Below, piece by piece: positions 35,281-47,030 of a stretch of 64,000 bases of DNA. The translations under genes were made by a program, and so were the position numbers. The notes below the pieces were generated by a model, which did no database searches, had not been told where the DNA came from, and saw only the letters and a list, made by a program, of their open reading frames with translations. Positions within the stretch are counted from its first letter, which is position 1. Every line of letters begins with the position of its first letter. Source of the stretch: Isoetes taiwanensis (taxonomy: Eukaryota > Streptophyta > Lycopodiopsida > Isoetales > Isoetaceae); assembly GCA_021234155.1 (NCBI GenBank), contig JAJEKV010000030.1, forward strand, positions 17,162,003-17,226,002, given 5' to 3'.

Positions 35281-35375
35281 GTTGCAAAGATGATCGGTGC
35301 TTCCAGAATTACTGGTGTTGACACACACCCAGAAAAGTTTACTGCCTGACTTGGCAGTGATGCAACCTATTTCAT
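35281..35375 (+). pseudogene. Captured exon piece of an alcohol dehydrogenase-like (MDR) protein
   Basis: After ACATATGTAG the frame reads AKMIGASRITGVDTHPEKFT, then meets an in-frame TGA. GASRIIGVDxNPxKF is the end of the Rossmann NAD-binding segment (the Asp that holds the adenosine ribose) in zinc alcohol dehydrogenases of the ADH/formaldehyde dehydrogenase class. It is a single broken exon. Confidence 0.65.
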
Positions 35376-35961
35376 CTTGGCATGAGCTAGTGTAACCTTA
35401 TTATTGCCGATGAGAGCTCAGTATGGATTCTAGAGTTAGTTCAATCTTCTTGTGGTTGGCTTTCATGCATGCGATGCATTTGACTTTGCAATAAAGATAT
35501 ACTTCTGGAATTAGAGGTAAACTTCTTACTCTGTTGCAAAATCGGCTTGTTAGACTTTCTTGTGTTTTCTTGGCAAGTAACTAATGGTAAGAAAAGCATG
35601 TAACAGTTGCTTCTTTCTTGCTTTATCTTCTATTTAAGTTTTGGACGAACACTTTGTTCATGCCATGTGGGCCCAGCAGCTAAGAGTTGAAATTGGTTAT
35701 TTTATTTGGTGCCATAGGTGGTGCATGAGAAGAAAAGTTCAATTCATATCGTTTTATGAGTTTCTGAATTGTTGAGCAGTGTTTTTTCCATGTTGAAAGC
35801 ATCTTCTGACCACCATGTTGTCCCATTTTACATGCTTTTTGAATATGCAGATAGTTTGGATTATTTTCTTATGGCCATCGGGAGCCTTGGAGCCATCGCA
35901 CATGTGGTTTTGCATTGCCTGCACTTTCTCTTATATTTGAAAATGTTATTCATATGGTAGC
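35376..35961. other. Intron-like or intergenic stretch
   Basis: AT-rich sequence with no recognisable coding block. A possible open segment at 35,770-35,957 is not identified. Confidence 0.5.
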
Positions 35962-36237
35962 TTGGCCCAAAATCCTGGGCAATTTTGAACTTTTCTTCTC
36001 CAATGACTAGGTATGTAGCCTCAGAAATTTCTTATTGTGATCGTGCTGTTCTCAGAGGATTTAAGACTCTTGTGCGGGAAGTGGACAACTTGGAACTGTG
36101 TGCTATAACATATGCAGTTTTTAAGATTTTGCATTGTTGAGATATTTGCAACGACTCTTTTTGCTCCTCGTGTCTTCATAGACGTTGTTTTCAACCATAC
36201 TGCTTTAGGAAATGAAATGGATCCGACACTCATTCAG
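35962..36237 (+). pseudogene. Captured exons of isoamylase-type starch debranching enzyme (GH13)
   Basis: The first block encodes NFSSPMTRYVASEISYCDRA and LRGFKTLVREVDN. A broken block follows with VFIDVVFNHTALGNEMDPTL. DVVFNHT is conserved region I of the GH13 barrel, and the preceding FFSPMxRYAS...FKTLVRE order is that of plant isoamylases. These hydrolyse alpha-1,6 branches in plastid starch metabolism. The blocks are in different frames around 36,120-36,170 and nothing else of the enzyme is present. Confidence 0.75.
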
Positions 36238-37226
36238 AGGTCTTGACAAATGCGGATAAGGTGGTGGCCCCGTCAATGGTGACGTCCCCATCGTGAGCGC
36301 TTATTTGGCCGTCGTTTTTGTGAACTGGAGGCTTCAGATTGGTTCATCTTGGCACCTACATGGCGCAACCGTGGAATAGAGGTGGCGCATACCTGTACCT
36401 TCATGGTGCTGAAGCAGCATCGATGTGGCATACCCTGTTTCAACGGAAGGATTGCCCTATTCTTGGCGATGGAGGGAGAGAGCTCTGTAGTGGTTAGGGC
36501 AGTTGTTGCCGTTGGAGATAACAGTGCCATTGATGGCGCTTGCTTTTTGCTTGCTTGGCGCCAAGGGTTTCAATGGTTTTAAAAGGATTCAACAAGGATT
36601 TCTCATGGAAAACCATGTTCTTCATGGATTTCGCACCTCTTGCTTCATTCCCTCCATTTTTTTGAAGCTTGTTCATGGATTTGGCGCTTATTTGGCAAGA
36701 TCTTAGCTTCGAATCCTCTGGATCGATGACTTGGCAACTGCAGGGCCTTTGATTCTTAGTTATCTGGATCCCTGATCCATTTTCTCGGTGCACACAGGTA
36801 TAAATATGTTCAATATTGAATGGAAACTCGTGCTTCTCTCATTTTCGTAGTGCTGTTCTCCTTACAGCAGTAATGGATGTCTCATTTTCGTAGTGTTGTT
36901 CTCCTTACAGCAGTAATGGAATGAGAGGTGAGTTGTTTCTCATTTTGTTTTCTATTTGTATATGTTTTTAGCTTTCTAGTATGATTTTTTGTTGCATGCA
37001 AATGTTCTTTTGTTGCATTTGCTGTATAAATATGTTCAATCTTCAATGACAACTTGTGCTTCTCTCATTTTCGTATCTATGTTATCCTTACAGCAGTAAT
37101 GGAATGAGAAGTGAGTTGTTATTTTGTTTTTCATTTTAATATATTTTGAGTTTTCTAATATAATTTTCTGTTGCATGCAGGTGTTCTTTTGTTGCATTTG
37201 CTGTTGTTTAAGTGATCATCTCAGAG
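36238..37226 (+). other. Upstream region of the pogo-like gene with leader repeats
   Basis: No gene is recognised. TCTCATTTTCGTAGTG followed by TTCTCCTTACAGCAGTAATGG occurs twice at about 36,838-36,920, and a third version lies at 37,065-37,110. Each contains CTTACAG, an acceptor-like site. These may be repeated leader exons or introns, or the remnant end of the element. Confidence 0.5.
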
Positions 37227-39735
37227 ATGAATTTAAGAAGCAATCGCCATGTTGCCTTTCCTCCAAATAGAAATCCTGATCTTGTACTTGGCAATGAGCC
37301 ACCACCCCCACTTAGAAAGAATAGATCCTCCAGACCTCTGATTTCAGCCCCAAAGACTCCTAATGCTGGAAAAAAGATTGTTAGAGGACCTGCTAGAGGT
37401 TCTTGGACAAAGGAAGCTTTAGAATCTGCTATAGATGACATAGAAGATGGTGTGTTCTCCATAAGAAAAGCAGGTCTGCACTATGGTATTCCCCAGACCA
37501 CTCTTAGAAACCATCTCTATGGCAAATCCAAGGATAAATTTGGTAGTGTTCCCAAAGCATTGACTGTAGAAGAAGAGAAATTACTTGTTGAATGGGCACT
37601 CAAACTTGCTGATGAGGGTCGTGCTGTAAACTTAGATATTATGAAGCAAAGGGTTGCTCAGATGACAATTAACAGATCCACATGCTTCAAAAATGGATTA
37701 CCAGGAAGGAAGTGGTGGAAACATTTTAGGGGCAGACATCCAGAAATATCTTTCAGGACACCCCAGTGCATTGAGTTAACAAGGATCAAAGCAATGACTT
37801 CATCAAACCTTAAAAATTTCTATTCCACTCTTAGAGCTGTTTATGATGAACACAATTTTGATGCCTCAAGAATCTGGAACTGTGATGAATCAGGAGTTCA
37901 GGCAGGGTGTCGAACTGGAATGAGAGTGGTTGCAAAAAAAGGGCAAAGGAATGTTACTGAACACATTCCTAAAAGTAGGGAATGGATGACAGTTCTTGTA
38001 TGTGTGAATGCATCAGGTAAGTTAACAGATTTACTTTCTCTTATTTAGCGTTTTGGGTGTAATAGTTACTGACATTCTTTGTTTGTATGCAATAGGTAAC
38101 AAGATTCCTAATCTATATGTGTTTAAGGGCAAAAGAATGAGGGATATAAACCTCATTTCTGGTTGTGAACCTGGGGCTTCAATGGCTTTTCAAAAGAAAG
38201 CCTGGATTACTGATCAATTGTTTGAAGCATGGCTAGATCACTTTAGGAACAATGTTCCTGGAGGGGTCAGCAAGGAAAAGCCACATCTACTCATTTGTGA
38301 TGGGCATGGCAGCCATGTGAACATGGCCACAATTATGAAAGCAAGAGAAATTGGATTGCACATTGTCCAATTACCTCCTCACACATCCCATAGGTTACAA
38401 CCTTTGGATGTGTCATGCTTTCGTCCTTTTAAATTAGCATTTAGGAAACTAAGAGCTCATTTCATGCATAGTAAGTATGGAGTGGAGCCTACAAAGGAAG
38501 ATCTGGCTACAATTGTGTCAAATTCATTGATTCAGGCTCTTAGTTCTAGTAATATTTGTGCTGGCTTCTCAAAAACTGGCATATGGCCTTGGGAACCTTC
38601 CAGGGTTCAGCCAGAACCTTTGGCTGAAGAAATGGAAGCTGAGGGATTAGCTGCTCAAGGTATGCCTAACTTTCTACTTGTTAAGTAATGTCTATTGAGT
38701 CATGCATTAACTTAATATTCTATTTTCCTTGCAGGTGGAACTGCTGCCACACGAGATGAAGGTAAGTTAAATTAAATTAAATCCTCAAATGATTTTATTT
38801 TTGTTGCATGGATTATTTTAAGTACACTTGTTGTTTTGAATGTAGGTGGTGCTGCTGCTGCTACAGATCAAGAAAATGATGTTGCAGATGAATCATATGG
38901 AGATGATTCACATGTTCAGGATATATTACATGAGGAGCAGGTAGCTGCAATTGATGGAGATGCAACAGAACTAGAAGCACCAAATGAATGTGCAGCTGAA
39001 GTAACTGCAGATAGTAGCTTAGTAGCATTAGCAGAGGTTGCAATAGGTCTTCCTCCAAATGCACCTTCCACAAACAACAATGAATTCAGAAAACTTAAAC
39101 CTAAGAGATTAAGGTTGCCTGAGAGTTTGAAGGGAAGGCTTTTAGTAACATCTGATGAGATGGTTAGGGCAAAGTTGGAGCATCAAAGGCAATGTGAAGA
39201 AGCAGCTAGGATCAGGCATGAACAGTTGGAAGAGAAAAAAAGAGTGCAGGCTCAGAGAAAGGAGGCCAAGGAGGCTGAAAAGAAGAGAAGAGAAGAAAAC
39301 AAGAGGCTAAGGGAAGAGAAAAAGGCCGCTTTAGAGAAGGAAAGAATTGAGATACCTGAACCTTCGTCTAGACCCAAAAGAACAAGAAAGAGGACTTTGA
39401 AGATGATTGAATATGAAGAGGATGATTCTGATGAGTGTTACCTTATTGCAGGGAATCAGGAGGCAGGGAATCAGGAGGCACAAGTGGAAGAGAATCCAGA
39501 AATGCAAGTTGGTGAAGGATGTGAAAGTCAAGGACTAGATCTATTTGTGGACATTTCTCTACCTACCATCCAAGTAGATCAGATGGATGATGAGGCAGAC
39601 TTGTGCAGGAAGAAAAGAAGGATGCATTCTCCTAATGAAAGCAGTGATGAATCTGATGCACCAGAAAGAATTAAGGCATTAGATGACTTATATAGAGCAG
39701 AGGCATATGCTCATCTTCAGAGTTTAGGATTATAA
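37227..39735 (+). CDS. Pogo/CENP-B-like (Tc1/mariner superfamily) transposase, intact four-exon gene
   Basis: Exons 37,227-38,016, 38,096-38,659, 38,735-38,761 and 38,846-39,735 all join in phase at GT-AG introns and give 756 residues with no break. Residues about 60-105 form a Psq-type helix-turn-helix (SIRKAGLHYGIPQTTLRNHL). A CENP-B/Tc5-type helix-turn-helix follows (KALTVEEEKLLVEWALKLAD). The catalytic DDD lies in WNCDESG, LLICDGHGSH and HRLQPLDVSCFRPFK. The last exon encodes a long Glu/Lys/Arg coiled coil and acidic tail. Such transposases act in the nucleus on short TIRs with TA duplications. I did not find TIRs, so this is either a transposon whose ends I missed or an immobilised, possibly domesticated, copy. 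Confidence 0.9.
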
Positions 39736-39950
39736 ATTCAACTTGATTGTAACAATGTTTGTAATGATATGCAAGAACACCTCTATGCAGAGGTAACTTA
39801 ATTTATTTGATGAGAATTGTGCTTTTCTCATGTAAAATGTCTATGAAATGTGTTCTTTCATAGTCAATAATATTCTGTTTGATCTTTAGGGCAGCAGATT
39901 TGGGATTGCTGTTAAAATTGAACTATTTGATGATTCTGTACACTTATGTT

Positions 39951-39982
39951 TTGAGGGATCCTATCCTTATAGGATCCCTCAA
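39951..39982. other. Perfect 14-bp hairpin downstream of the pogo-like gene
   Basis: TTGAGGGATCCTAT-CCTT-ATAGGATCCCTCAA is a perfect stem with a 4-base loop, about 215 bases after the stop codon. It could be a 3'-end structure or part of a terminal repeat. Confidence 0.7.
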
Positions 39983-40792
39983 GCAGGTATGATCTAGTTT
40001 TCTTGAGCTTATTTAGCATTTTTCCACTCAACAAACTGATTTTGCTGTTTGTTTTGCAGCTAGGATATGGTAATTGGCCAATAAATTGGTCAATAAGGGG
40101 TTCAATTCCTCAAATCCTTAGTTAGTTAGTTAGCATTCGACATCACCATTGCAGGTTTGATCACATCTACTTGTTAATTGCAGGTCACCAAATAGGGATT
40201 TACTTGTCACCATTAAGGAAACTAGTATGTCACCATTAGGGTAATTGCATATGGCCATTCTATCGTCTACCTTCACCATTCAATGATGATTTCCTCACCA
40301 TAATTGAGGATCTCAGACGCACACTAAAAGAATGCACCATTGAAGATAGACTATCACCATATGGGGGTCTGAACCCCCCTTGATTAGCTTGATAATACTT
40401 GTGTGCAGGAATACTTTCTGAATCATTTCTTTGCAGATCTTGGTTCAACATGTCGTAGGGCACATCCAGGTAAAAACAATTCATGTTTTGGCTTTAAGAG
40501 CTTGTATGTTTGGAGACTTTTTCATTAAGTTCACCATTCATGGGGCCACCACCTTACTACATGACAATATCAAAAGTACATTTTTTCTTTTATCCATTTT
40601 TCGTTCTTTGGTTACATGGTGACTTTTATAATTAATTGGGATGTGGGAATACATTTAACTGTAATGATCCTATTGTTCGATGCTTCATAGTTGATTGCCT
40701 GAGGTTAAACTCTATCCATGCTATATCCTATTTGCGGCTTTTAAGATTGTAATGGCAGTGATGGAAGGCTATACAAGTTGGCAGTAATGCCA
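39983..40792. other. Gene-free stretch
   Basis: No coding region is recognised. TTAGTTAGTTAGTTAG and several scattered TCACCATT words are the only local repeats. Confidence 0.5.
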
Positions 40793-40912
40793 TAGGTCTA
40801 CCCAGCTCAGACATCTATCCAGAACTCATTGTTGCACATACTATGGAAGCCCTAGGTCTACCCAGCTCAGACATCTATCCAGAACGCATTGTTGCACATA
40901 CTATAGAAGCCC
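40793..40912. repeat. 60-bp tandem duplication
   Basis: TAGGTCTACCCAGCTCAGAC and the following 40 bases occur twice, 60 bases apart, with three or four differences. An open frame over it (40,843-41,217) is not recognised and may not be a gene. Confidence 0.85.
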
Positions 40913-41310
40913 TAGCATTTGATAGCTCTTTGAAGACCTATCATGGCGTTTCTCGAATCCTTCATGATCGGTCAGTCCCATGCATCATTTACGGCCAGTC
41001 AGTTCAAAGAACCATGCATCATTTATGGCATATTTTGAGAGTCCCTAGATGGATTTTTATTCCTTGGATACCACAAATGCCTGCTCTTTTGAATAAAGAT
41101 GAAGGGCAGTTATTTGTGGGGGTGCTTCAAAACAAATGCAATGGAGCTCCCCTCCCCTATACTATTTGGCGTTATTTGTGGGGGTGCTTTGAAATCAGCC
41201 CCGTTTTAATGTGTTGATTATAATGGCATGAATCTAGAAACTAGATTCTGGAGTTGGTATGTCTAAGTTGCACTAGTGATGATAGTTGTGTAACCACTAA
41301 TTTATGGCAG

Positions 41311-41530
41311 AGCATCTTATTGCATAATTGTTGACCTTGTGTATCGGTGAGCATAATGAAAGGTGCATCTCAGGGTCCGGTCACATGATACTGTCAACGG
41401 GTTCACAATCCGTCAATCATAGCATCTTATTGCATAATTGTTGACCTTGTGTATCGATGAGCATAATGAAAGGTGCATCTCAGGGTCCGGTCACATGATA
41501 CTATCAACGGGTTCACAATCCGTCAATCAT
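41311..41530. repeat. 110-bp tandem duplication
   Basis: Copies at 41,311-41,420 and 41,421-41,530 start AGCATCTTATTGCATAATTG and differ at only a couple of positions, so this is a recent duplication. Confidence 0.92.
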
Positions 41531-42089
41531 AGAAATCGAAGGTGTCACATAGAAATCGTAGAAATCGAAGCCCTGTTGATATTAATCCATTCAAGGGACT
41601 TCTGCATTGTTTGGAAGCATTGTCATCAACAGGGATTTCAGAGATGAGGACAGTTGCAAAATTTTTTTAGCACTTGGCAACAATCCCCCTACTGGATCAC
41701 TGACAGGCGTGCCAAATTTTCTTGCTTCTTGTCTTTCTTTGCAACGCGGAACCCTTACTTTGACAGGATCATGTGATCCGAGCAAAAAGATTTGGTTCAA
41801 CGGCGAAGAATCCTTGTTATCAGCTTCATGTGAGCTGACCCTTACTCTAAAGATGTTCTGTTAGCATTTTTTAGTTACTGGTTGTAGTGGGACTTAGCCC
41901 ATTTCTACATTATGGAATTTTACCAAAGTACCATTCCAAGTACGTCAAGCGTCTAGAGCTACAGTTCATCTTTTAGCTTCAATTATTTAGAATACAACAA
42001 AGTTGTATAGAAGTTTGTCTCAGTTCGGATCTTGATTATTGAAGAGTTGTTGAATGTTCTTGATATTTCACAATTTTTTATATGTGTAA
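41531..42089. other. Unassigned stretch
   Basis: A frame at 41,607-41,864 is open (encoding ALGNNPPTGSLTGVPNF, TLTGSCDPSKKIWFNGEES). It has a protein-like composition but I do not recognise it. It could be another captured exon. Confidence 0.3.
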
Positions 42090-42471
42090 AAACCTTAAGA
42101 ATCTGGGGATCTTTGTGGAATCTTAGGGAATCCAGGAGGAATAGAATCTTCATTGCATGACTTTAGGTTTGACTTCTAGTCGAATTTGTACAATCCCTCC
42201 AAGAATCATCAATGGATCTTGGGGAATATAAGCGAACATTGATGGAATCTCATAGAATCTAGGGAAATCTTTCTAGTCTTAGAGAATCTAAGAGAATCTT
42301 AATAGAATCTTTGTTGGATGGCACTGCATTTTGCTTCTAGTCGAATCTGTACAGTCCCTCATAGTGCAACCGCTCATAGTACAAAAACTTGTAATATAAT
42401 ATAGAGATATAGATATAGATCAGATACCCTTAAGTATGTTTGAAACATAAATTATTCATAGAATTAATGCT

Positions 42472-42525
42472 TGGTCTAGTGGTTAGAGTGGGGGTTTAGG
42501 GGGTTGAGGTCCAGGGTTCGAATCC
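42472..42525 (+). promoter_or_regulatory. tRNA-like Pol III box pair 4
   Basis: TGGTCTAGTGG starts at 42,472 and GGTTCGAATCC at 42,515, in the left arm of the inverted repeat. The flanking sequence is nearly the same as for the copy at 9,558. Confidence 0.55.
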
Positions 42526-43504
42526 CCCCAATAACATAAAAATTTTTAAAAGCCTTTCCTTAAGGAACGAGCATTCAATATAAGCCTTAGGATCTTAGAC
42601 TCAATCAACGATCAAGATCTCACCATATAAAAGCAATATGAGCCGTAGGATCTATTACATATAATTCCCAAAGCCACGTGGATCGTAGGATGTGTCCCCA
42701 AGCCACGTGAGCCGTCGGATCTCGGACCGACGGTCAGGATCAAATCAATCTCGACCGTAGGACCATGGTACACATATTATATGTAAACTCCCAGGCCATC
42801 TGGGCCGTAGGATATGTCCCAAACCCACGTGAGCTGTCGGATCTCGAGCGGACGGCCGGATAAGCGCGAAACATAAGAACATATATAGATTAGATTAGAT
42901 AGATAAGAGATAGATAGACAAGAAATTTAATGCGTCCTACGGTGCATGTTCGAGTTTTAGCATGTTTCTACGTGCAAGCTCTTGTAAAAGAATCTCTTGA
43001 GGATACTCTAAATTCATAGATTCTCTAAGATTCTACCAAGGTTCTCTTAGAGGGTTCGTGAGCATTTCTCTAAATTTTCTAAGATTCCTTCTAGATTCCA
43101 TTAAATTTCCCTAGATTCTCCAAGATTCTATGAAGATCCCCTTAGATTCTCTTAGATTTATTTAGATTTTATCAGATTGCTCTTAGATTCAAGGAGATTC
43201 TATAAAGATTCCCTTAGATACTCTAAGATTTCATCAACATTTTCTTAGATTCCCTTAGATTTTATGAAGATTCCTTTAGATCCCCCAGATTTTAAGAGAT
43301 TCCCTTAGGCTTGTAAATATTTTCCTAGATTCTCTTACATTTTATAAGATTCTCTTATTCTAGAACTTTCTAGAAGATTCTAGAACTTTCTAGAGCCTTC
43401 CAGAACCTTCTTAAACTAGCTAGAATGTTATAGTCTATTTTATCTTAATAGGAATATTACCCTTAAGTATATGTGAAACATAAATTATTCACGGAATGAA
43501 TGCT

Positions 43505-43558
43505 TGGTCTAGTGGTTAGAATGGGGGGTTGGGGGGTCAATGGCCAGGGTTCAAATCC
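43505..43558 (+). promoter_or_regulatory. tRNA-like Pol III box pair 5
   Basis: TGGTCTAGTGG starts at 43,505. The B box reads GGTTCAAATCC at 43,548, one change from the other copies. Confidence 0.5.
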
Positions 43559-44678
43559 CCCACACAACATAAAAATTTTAAAAGCCTTTTCCTAAGGGAT
43601 GAGCATTCAACTTGAGCCGTAGGATCTTGGACCCGATCAAGGGTTGAGATCTCACGCAACATGAGCCATAGGATCTATTACATATAATTCCCAAAGTCAT
43701 GTGCACCGTAGGATGTGTCCCAAAGCAACGTGAGCCGTAGGATCTCGGACCGACGATCAGGATCAGATCAACCTGGATCGTAGGATCGCTTACATATAAG
43801 CTACAAACAAACTCCCAAGCCATCTGGGCCGTAGGATATGTCCCAAAGCCACGTGAGCCGTAGGATCTCGGATCAACGGCCGGATAAGCGCGACAAACAT
43901 AAGAACATATATATGTTAGATAGATAGAGAGATAGAGTAGATAAGACTTTTATATATCATATCATATCATAACATATATATGTTCTTATGTTTGTAACAC
44001 TCAATCCGACCGTTGATCCGAGATCCTACGGCTCACGTGGCTTTGGGACGTATCGTACGGCCCATATGGCTTGGGAGTTTGTTTGTCGCTTATATGTAAG
44101 CGATCCTACGGTCCAGGTTGATTTGATCCTGATCGTCGATCCGAGATCCTATGGCTCACGTTGCTTTGGGACACATCCTACGGATCTAACATATATATGT
44201 TCTTATGTTTGTAGCGCTCAATCCGACCGTTGATCCGAGATCCTATGACTCATGTGGCTTTGGGACGTATCGTACAGCCCAGATGGCTTGGGAGTTTGTT
44301 TTGCGCTGATTTGATTTGATTTCCTACGGTCCAGGCTGATTTGATCCTGATCGTCGATCTGAGATCCTACGGCTCACGTTGCTTTGGGACACATCCTACG
44401 GTGCACATGGCTTTGGGAATTATATGTAATAGATCTTGCGGTCCAGATTGTTCTTGATCCTGATCGTCGATCTAGGATCTTACGGCTCACGTGCCTTAGC
44501 ACATATCCTACAGTGCACATGACTTTGGGAATTATATGTAATAGATCCTATGGCTCATGTTGCTTTAATTATTGTCACATAATGAGATCTCGACTCTTGA
44601 TCGGGTCCAAGATCCTACGGCCCACGTTGAATGCTCGTCCCTTAAGAAAAGGCTTTTAAAATTTTTATGTTCTATGGG

Positions 44679-44731
44679 GGATTCGAACCCTAGTCATTAT
44701 CCCCCCAACCCCCATTCTAACCACTAGACCA
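44679..44731 (-). promoter_or_regulatory. tRNA-like Pol III box pair 6, right arm
   Basis: On the minus strand, TGGTCTAGTGG (44,731-44,721) precedes GGTTCGAATCC (44,689-44,679). It faces box pair 5 across the centre of the palindrome. Confidence 0.55.
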
Positions 44732-44832
44732 AGGATTAATTCCATAAATAATTTATGTTTCAAATATACTTAAGAGTAACATTTTTACTCATCCCTTAAG
44801 AAAAGGCTTTTAAAATTTTTATGTTGTATAGG

Positions 44833-44886
44833 GGATTCAAACCTTGGTCATTGACCCCCCAACCGACCATTCTAACCACTAGATCA
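44833..44886 (-). promoter_or_regulatory. tRNA-like Pol III box pair 7, right arm
   Basis: On the minus strand, TGATCTAGTGG (44,886-44,876) precedes GGTTTGAATCC (44,843-44,833). It lies about 155 bases from copy 6, so the right arm holds a tandem pair. Confidence 0.5.
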
Positions 44887-45930
44887 AGCATTAATTCTAT
44901 AAATAATTTACGTTTCAAATACAGCTAAGAAGTTCTAGAATCTTCTAGAAAGTTCCAAAATATTCTAGAATTCTAGAACATAAGAGAATCTGGAGGGAAT
45001 CTAAGAAAATTCTTCCAGAAAGTTCCAAATTGTTCTAATAAGTTCTAGATTGTTCTAGAATGTAGGGGAATCTATGGGAATGTAAGAGAATCTAGGGAAA
45101 TACTTCCAGAAAGTTCTAGGATATTTTGAAAGTCTCACAATGTTCTAAAAAGTTCTAGAATGTAAAGGAATCCAGGAGAATCTAACGGAATCTAAGAAAA
45201 TCTCATAAAATGTAAGAGAATCTAGGAAAATATTTATAAGCCTAAGGGAATTTCTTAAAATATAGGGGATCTAAGGGAATCTTCATAAAATCTAAGGGAA
45301 TGTAAGAAAATGTTGATGAAATATTAGAGTAACTAAGGGAATCTTTATAGAATCTCTTTGAATGTCATATAATGTAAGGGAACCTAGGGCAATCTCGTAA
45401 AATCTAAAGGGATCTAAGGGAATCTAAGGGGATCTTCATAAAATCTTGGAGAATCTATAGAAATCTGATGGAATCTAGAGGGAATCTTATAAAATTTAGA
45501 GGAATCTCCATGAAACCTCCAAGAGAACCTTGGTAGAATCTTAGAGAATCTATAGAGTATTCTCAAGAGATTCTTTTAGAATGTAGGGCACGACAAGAAC
45601 TTGCACATAGGAACATGCTAAAACTCGAACATGCACCGTAGGACGCATTAAGTTTCTTGTATATGTATATATATACAAGTTTTTGTACTATGAGCGGTTG
45701 CACTATGAGGGACTGTACAAATTTGACTAGAAGCAAAATGCAGTGCCATCCAACAAAGATTCTATTAAGATTCTCCTAGATTCTCTAAGACTCTAGAAAG
45801 ATTTCCCTAGATTCTATGAGATTCCATCAATGTTCGCTTATATTCCCCAAGATCCATTGATCATTCCTGGAGGGATTGTACAAATTCAACTAGAAGTCAA
45901 ACTTAAAGTCATGCCAAAATCCCATCAAGA

Positions 45931-47030
45931 TTCTCTAGGTACTCAAAGATTTCATGAAGATTCCCTAAGATTCCTTTAGATTCTTAAGGATTCTTTTTAG
46001 ATTCCCCTAGATTTTCAAAGATTATCCTAAAATTCCTCTAGATTCCCCAAAATTTCATGGAGATTCTTCTAGATTCCCTTAGATTCTCTGTAGATTCCCC
46101 TGTAGAACACACCTAGAGTCAAAGATTTCCCTAGATCCCCTTGGATTCCCCCTAGATTCCCTAAGATTCCACAAAGATCCCCAGATTCTTAAGGTTTTTT
46201 ACAAAGATTCCCCTAGATTTTCAAAGATTATATAAAGATTCCTTTAGATTCTCCAAGATTTTATGTAGATTCTTCTAGATTCTCTTAGATTCTATGAAGA
46301 TTCCACTAGATTCTCTAAGATTCCATCAAGATTCTGCTAGATTCTCAAACATTTTTTGAAGACTCTATTAGATACCCCTATATTCTTTTGATATTCCTAT
46401 AGATTCCTTAAGATTCTCTTTATATTTTCTCAATTTCCAAATGTTATCCCAAGATTCCTTTAGATTGCTTTAAATTCCCTTAGATTTCCGTAGGTTCCTA
46501 AATATTCTTTTGAGATTCCCCTAGATTCCTCTAGACTCCCTAAAATTCCATGTAGATTCTTGTAGATTATCTTAGATTCTATGAAGATTCCCTTATAAAA
46601 CACACTTATTGTCAAAGATTCCCCTAAAACCCTTGGATTCTACCTCGATTCCCTAAGATTCCACTTAGATCCCCCTAGATTCTTAAGGTTCTATATAAAG
46701 ATTCCCCTAGATTTTCAAATATTATTTGAAGATTCGTTTAGATTCCCCAAGATTCTATGTAGTATCTCTTAGATTCCCTTAAATTCTATGAAGATTCCCC
46801 TAGATTCTAAAAGATTCCATCAAGATCTCCCTAGATTCTTAAGCACTTTTTGAAGATTCTCTTAGATTCCCCTAGAGTCTCTTGAGATTCCCATAGATTC
46901 CTTAAGATTCTCTTGAGATTCCCTTGATTCCCAAATATTATCCCAAGATTCCTCTAAGTTCCCCAAGTTTCTACATAGGTTCTTTTAGATTCCCTTAGGT
47001 TCTATGAAGATTCCCCTAGATTATCCGAGG
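45931..47030. repeat. Second AGATTC-rich array
   Basis: This has the same degenerate words as 1-2,180 and the same orientation, and continues directly from the right arm of the inverted repeat. ACACACCTAGAGTCAAAGAT and a near copy about 500 bases on suggest a higher-order period of about 0.5 kb here. Confidence 0.88.

Larger units (their letters stand above)
42090..45930. repeat. Giant inverted repeat (arms about 1.9 kb) of tRNA-like/AGATTC modules
   Basis: The left arm, 42,090-43,945, reads back in reverse complement over about 43,975-45,930. GCTCATAGTACAAAAACTTG at 42,372 pairs with CAAGTTTTTGTACTATGAGC at about 45,678. CTTTGTTGGATGGCACTGCA at 42,311 pairs with TGCAGTGCCATCCAACAAAG at about 45,741. 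ATAAGAACATATATATGTTA near 43,900 pairs with the sequence from about 43,975. The right arm has an extra internal duplication (43,977-44,190 against 44,190-44,410). The centre is AT-rich. A transcript would fold into a long double strand. Confidence 0.85.
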
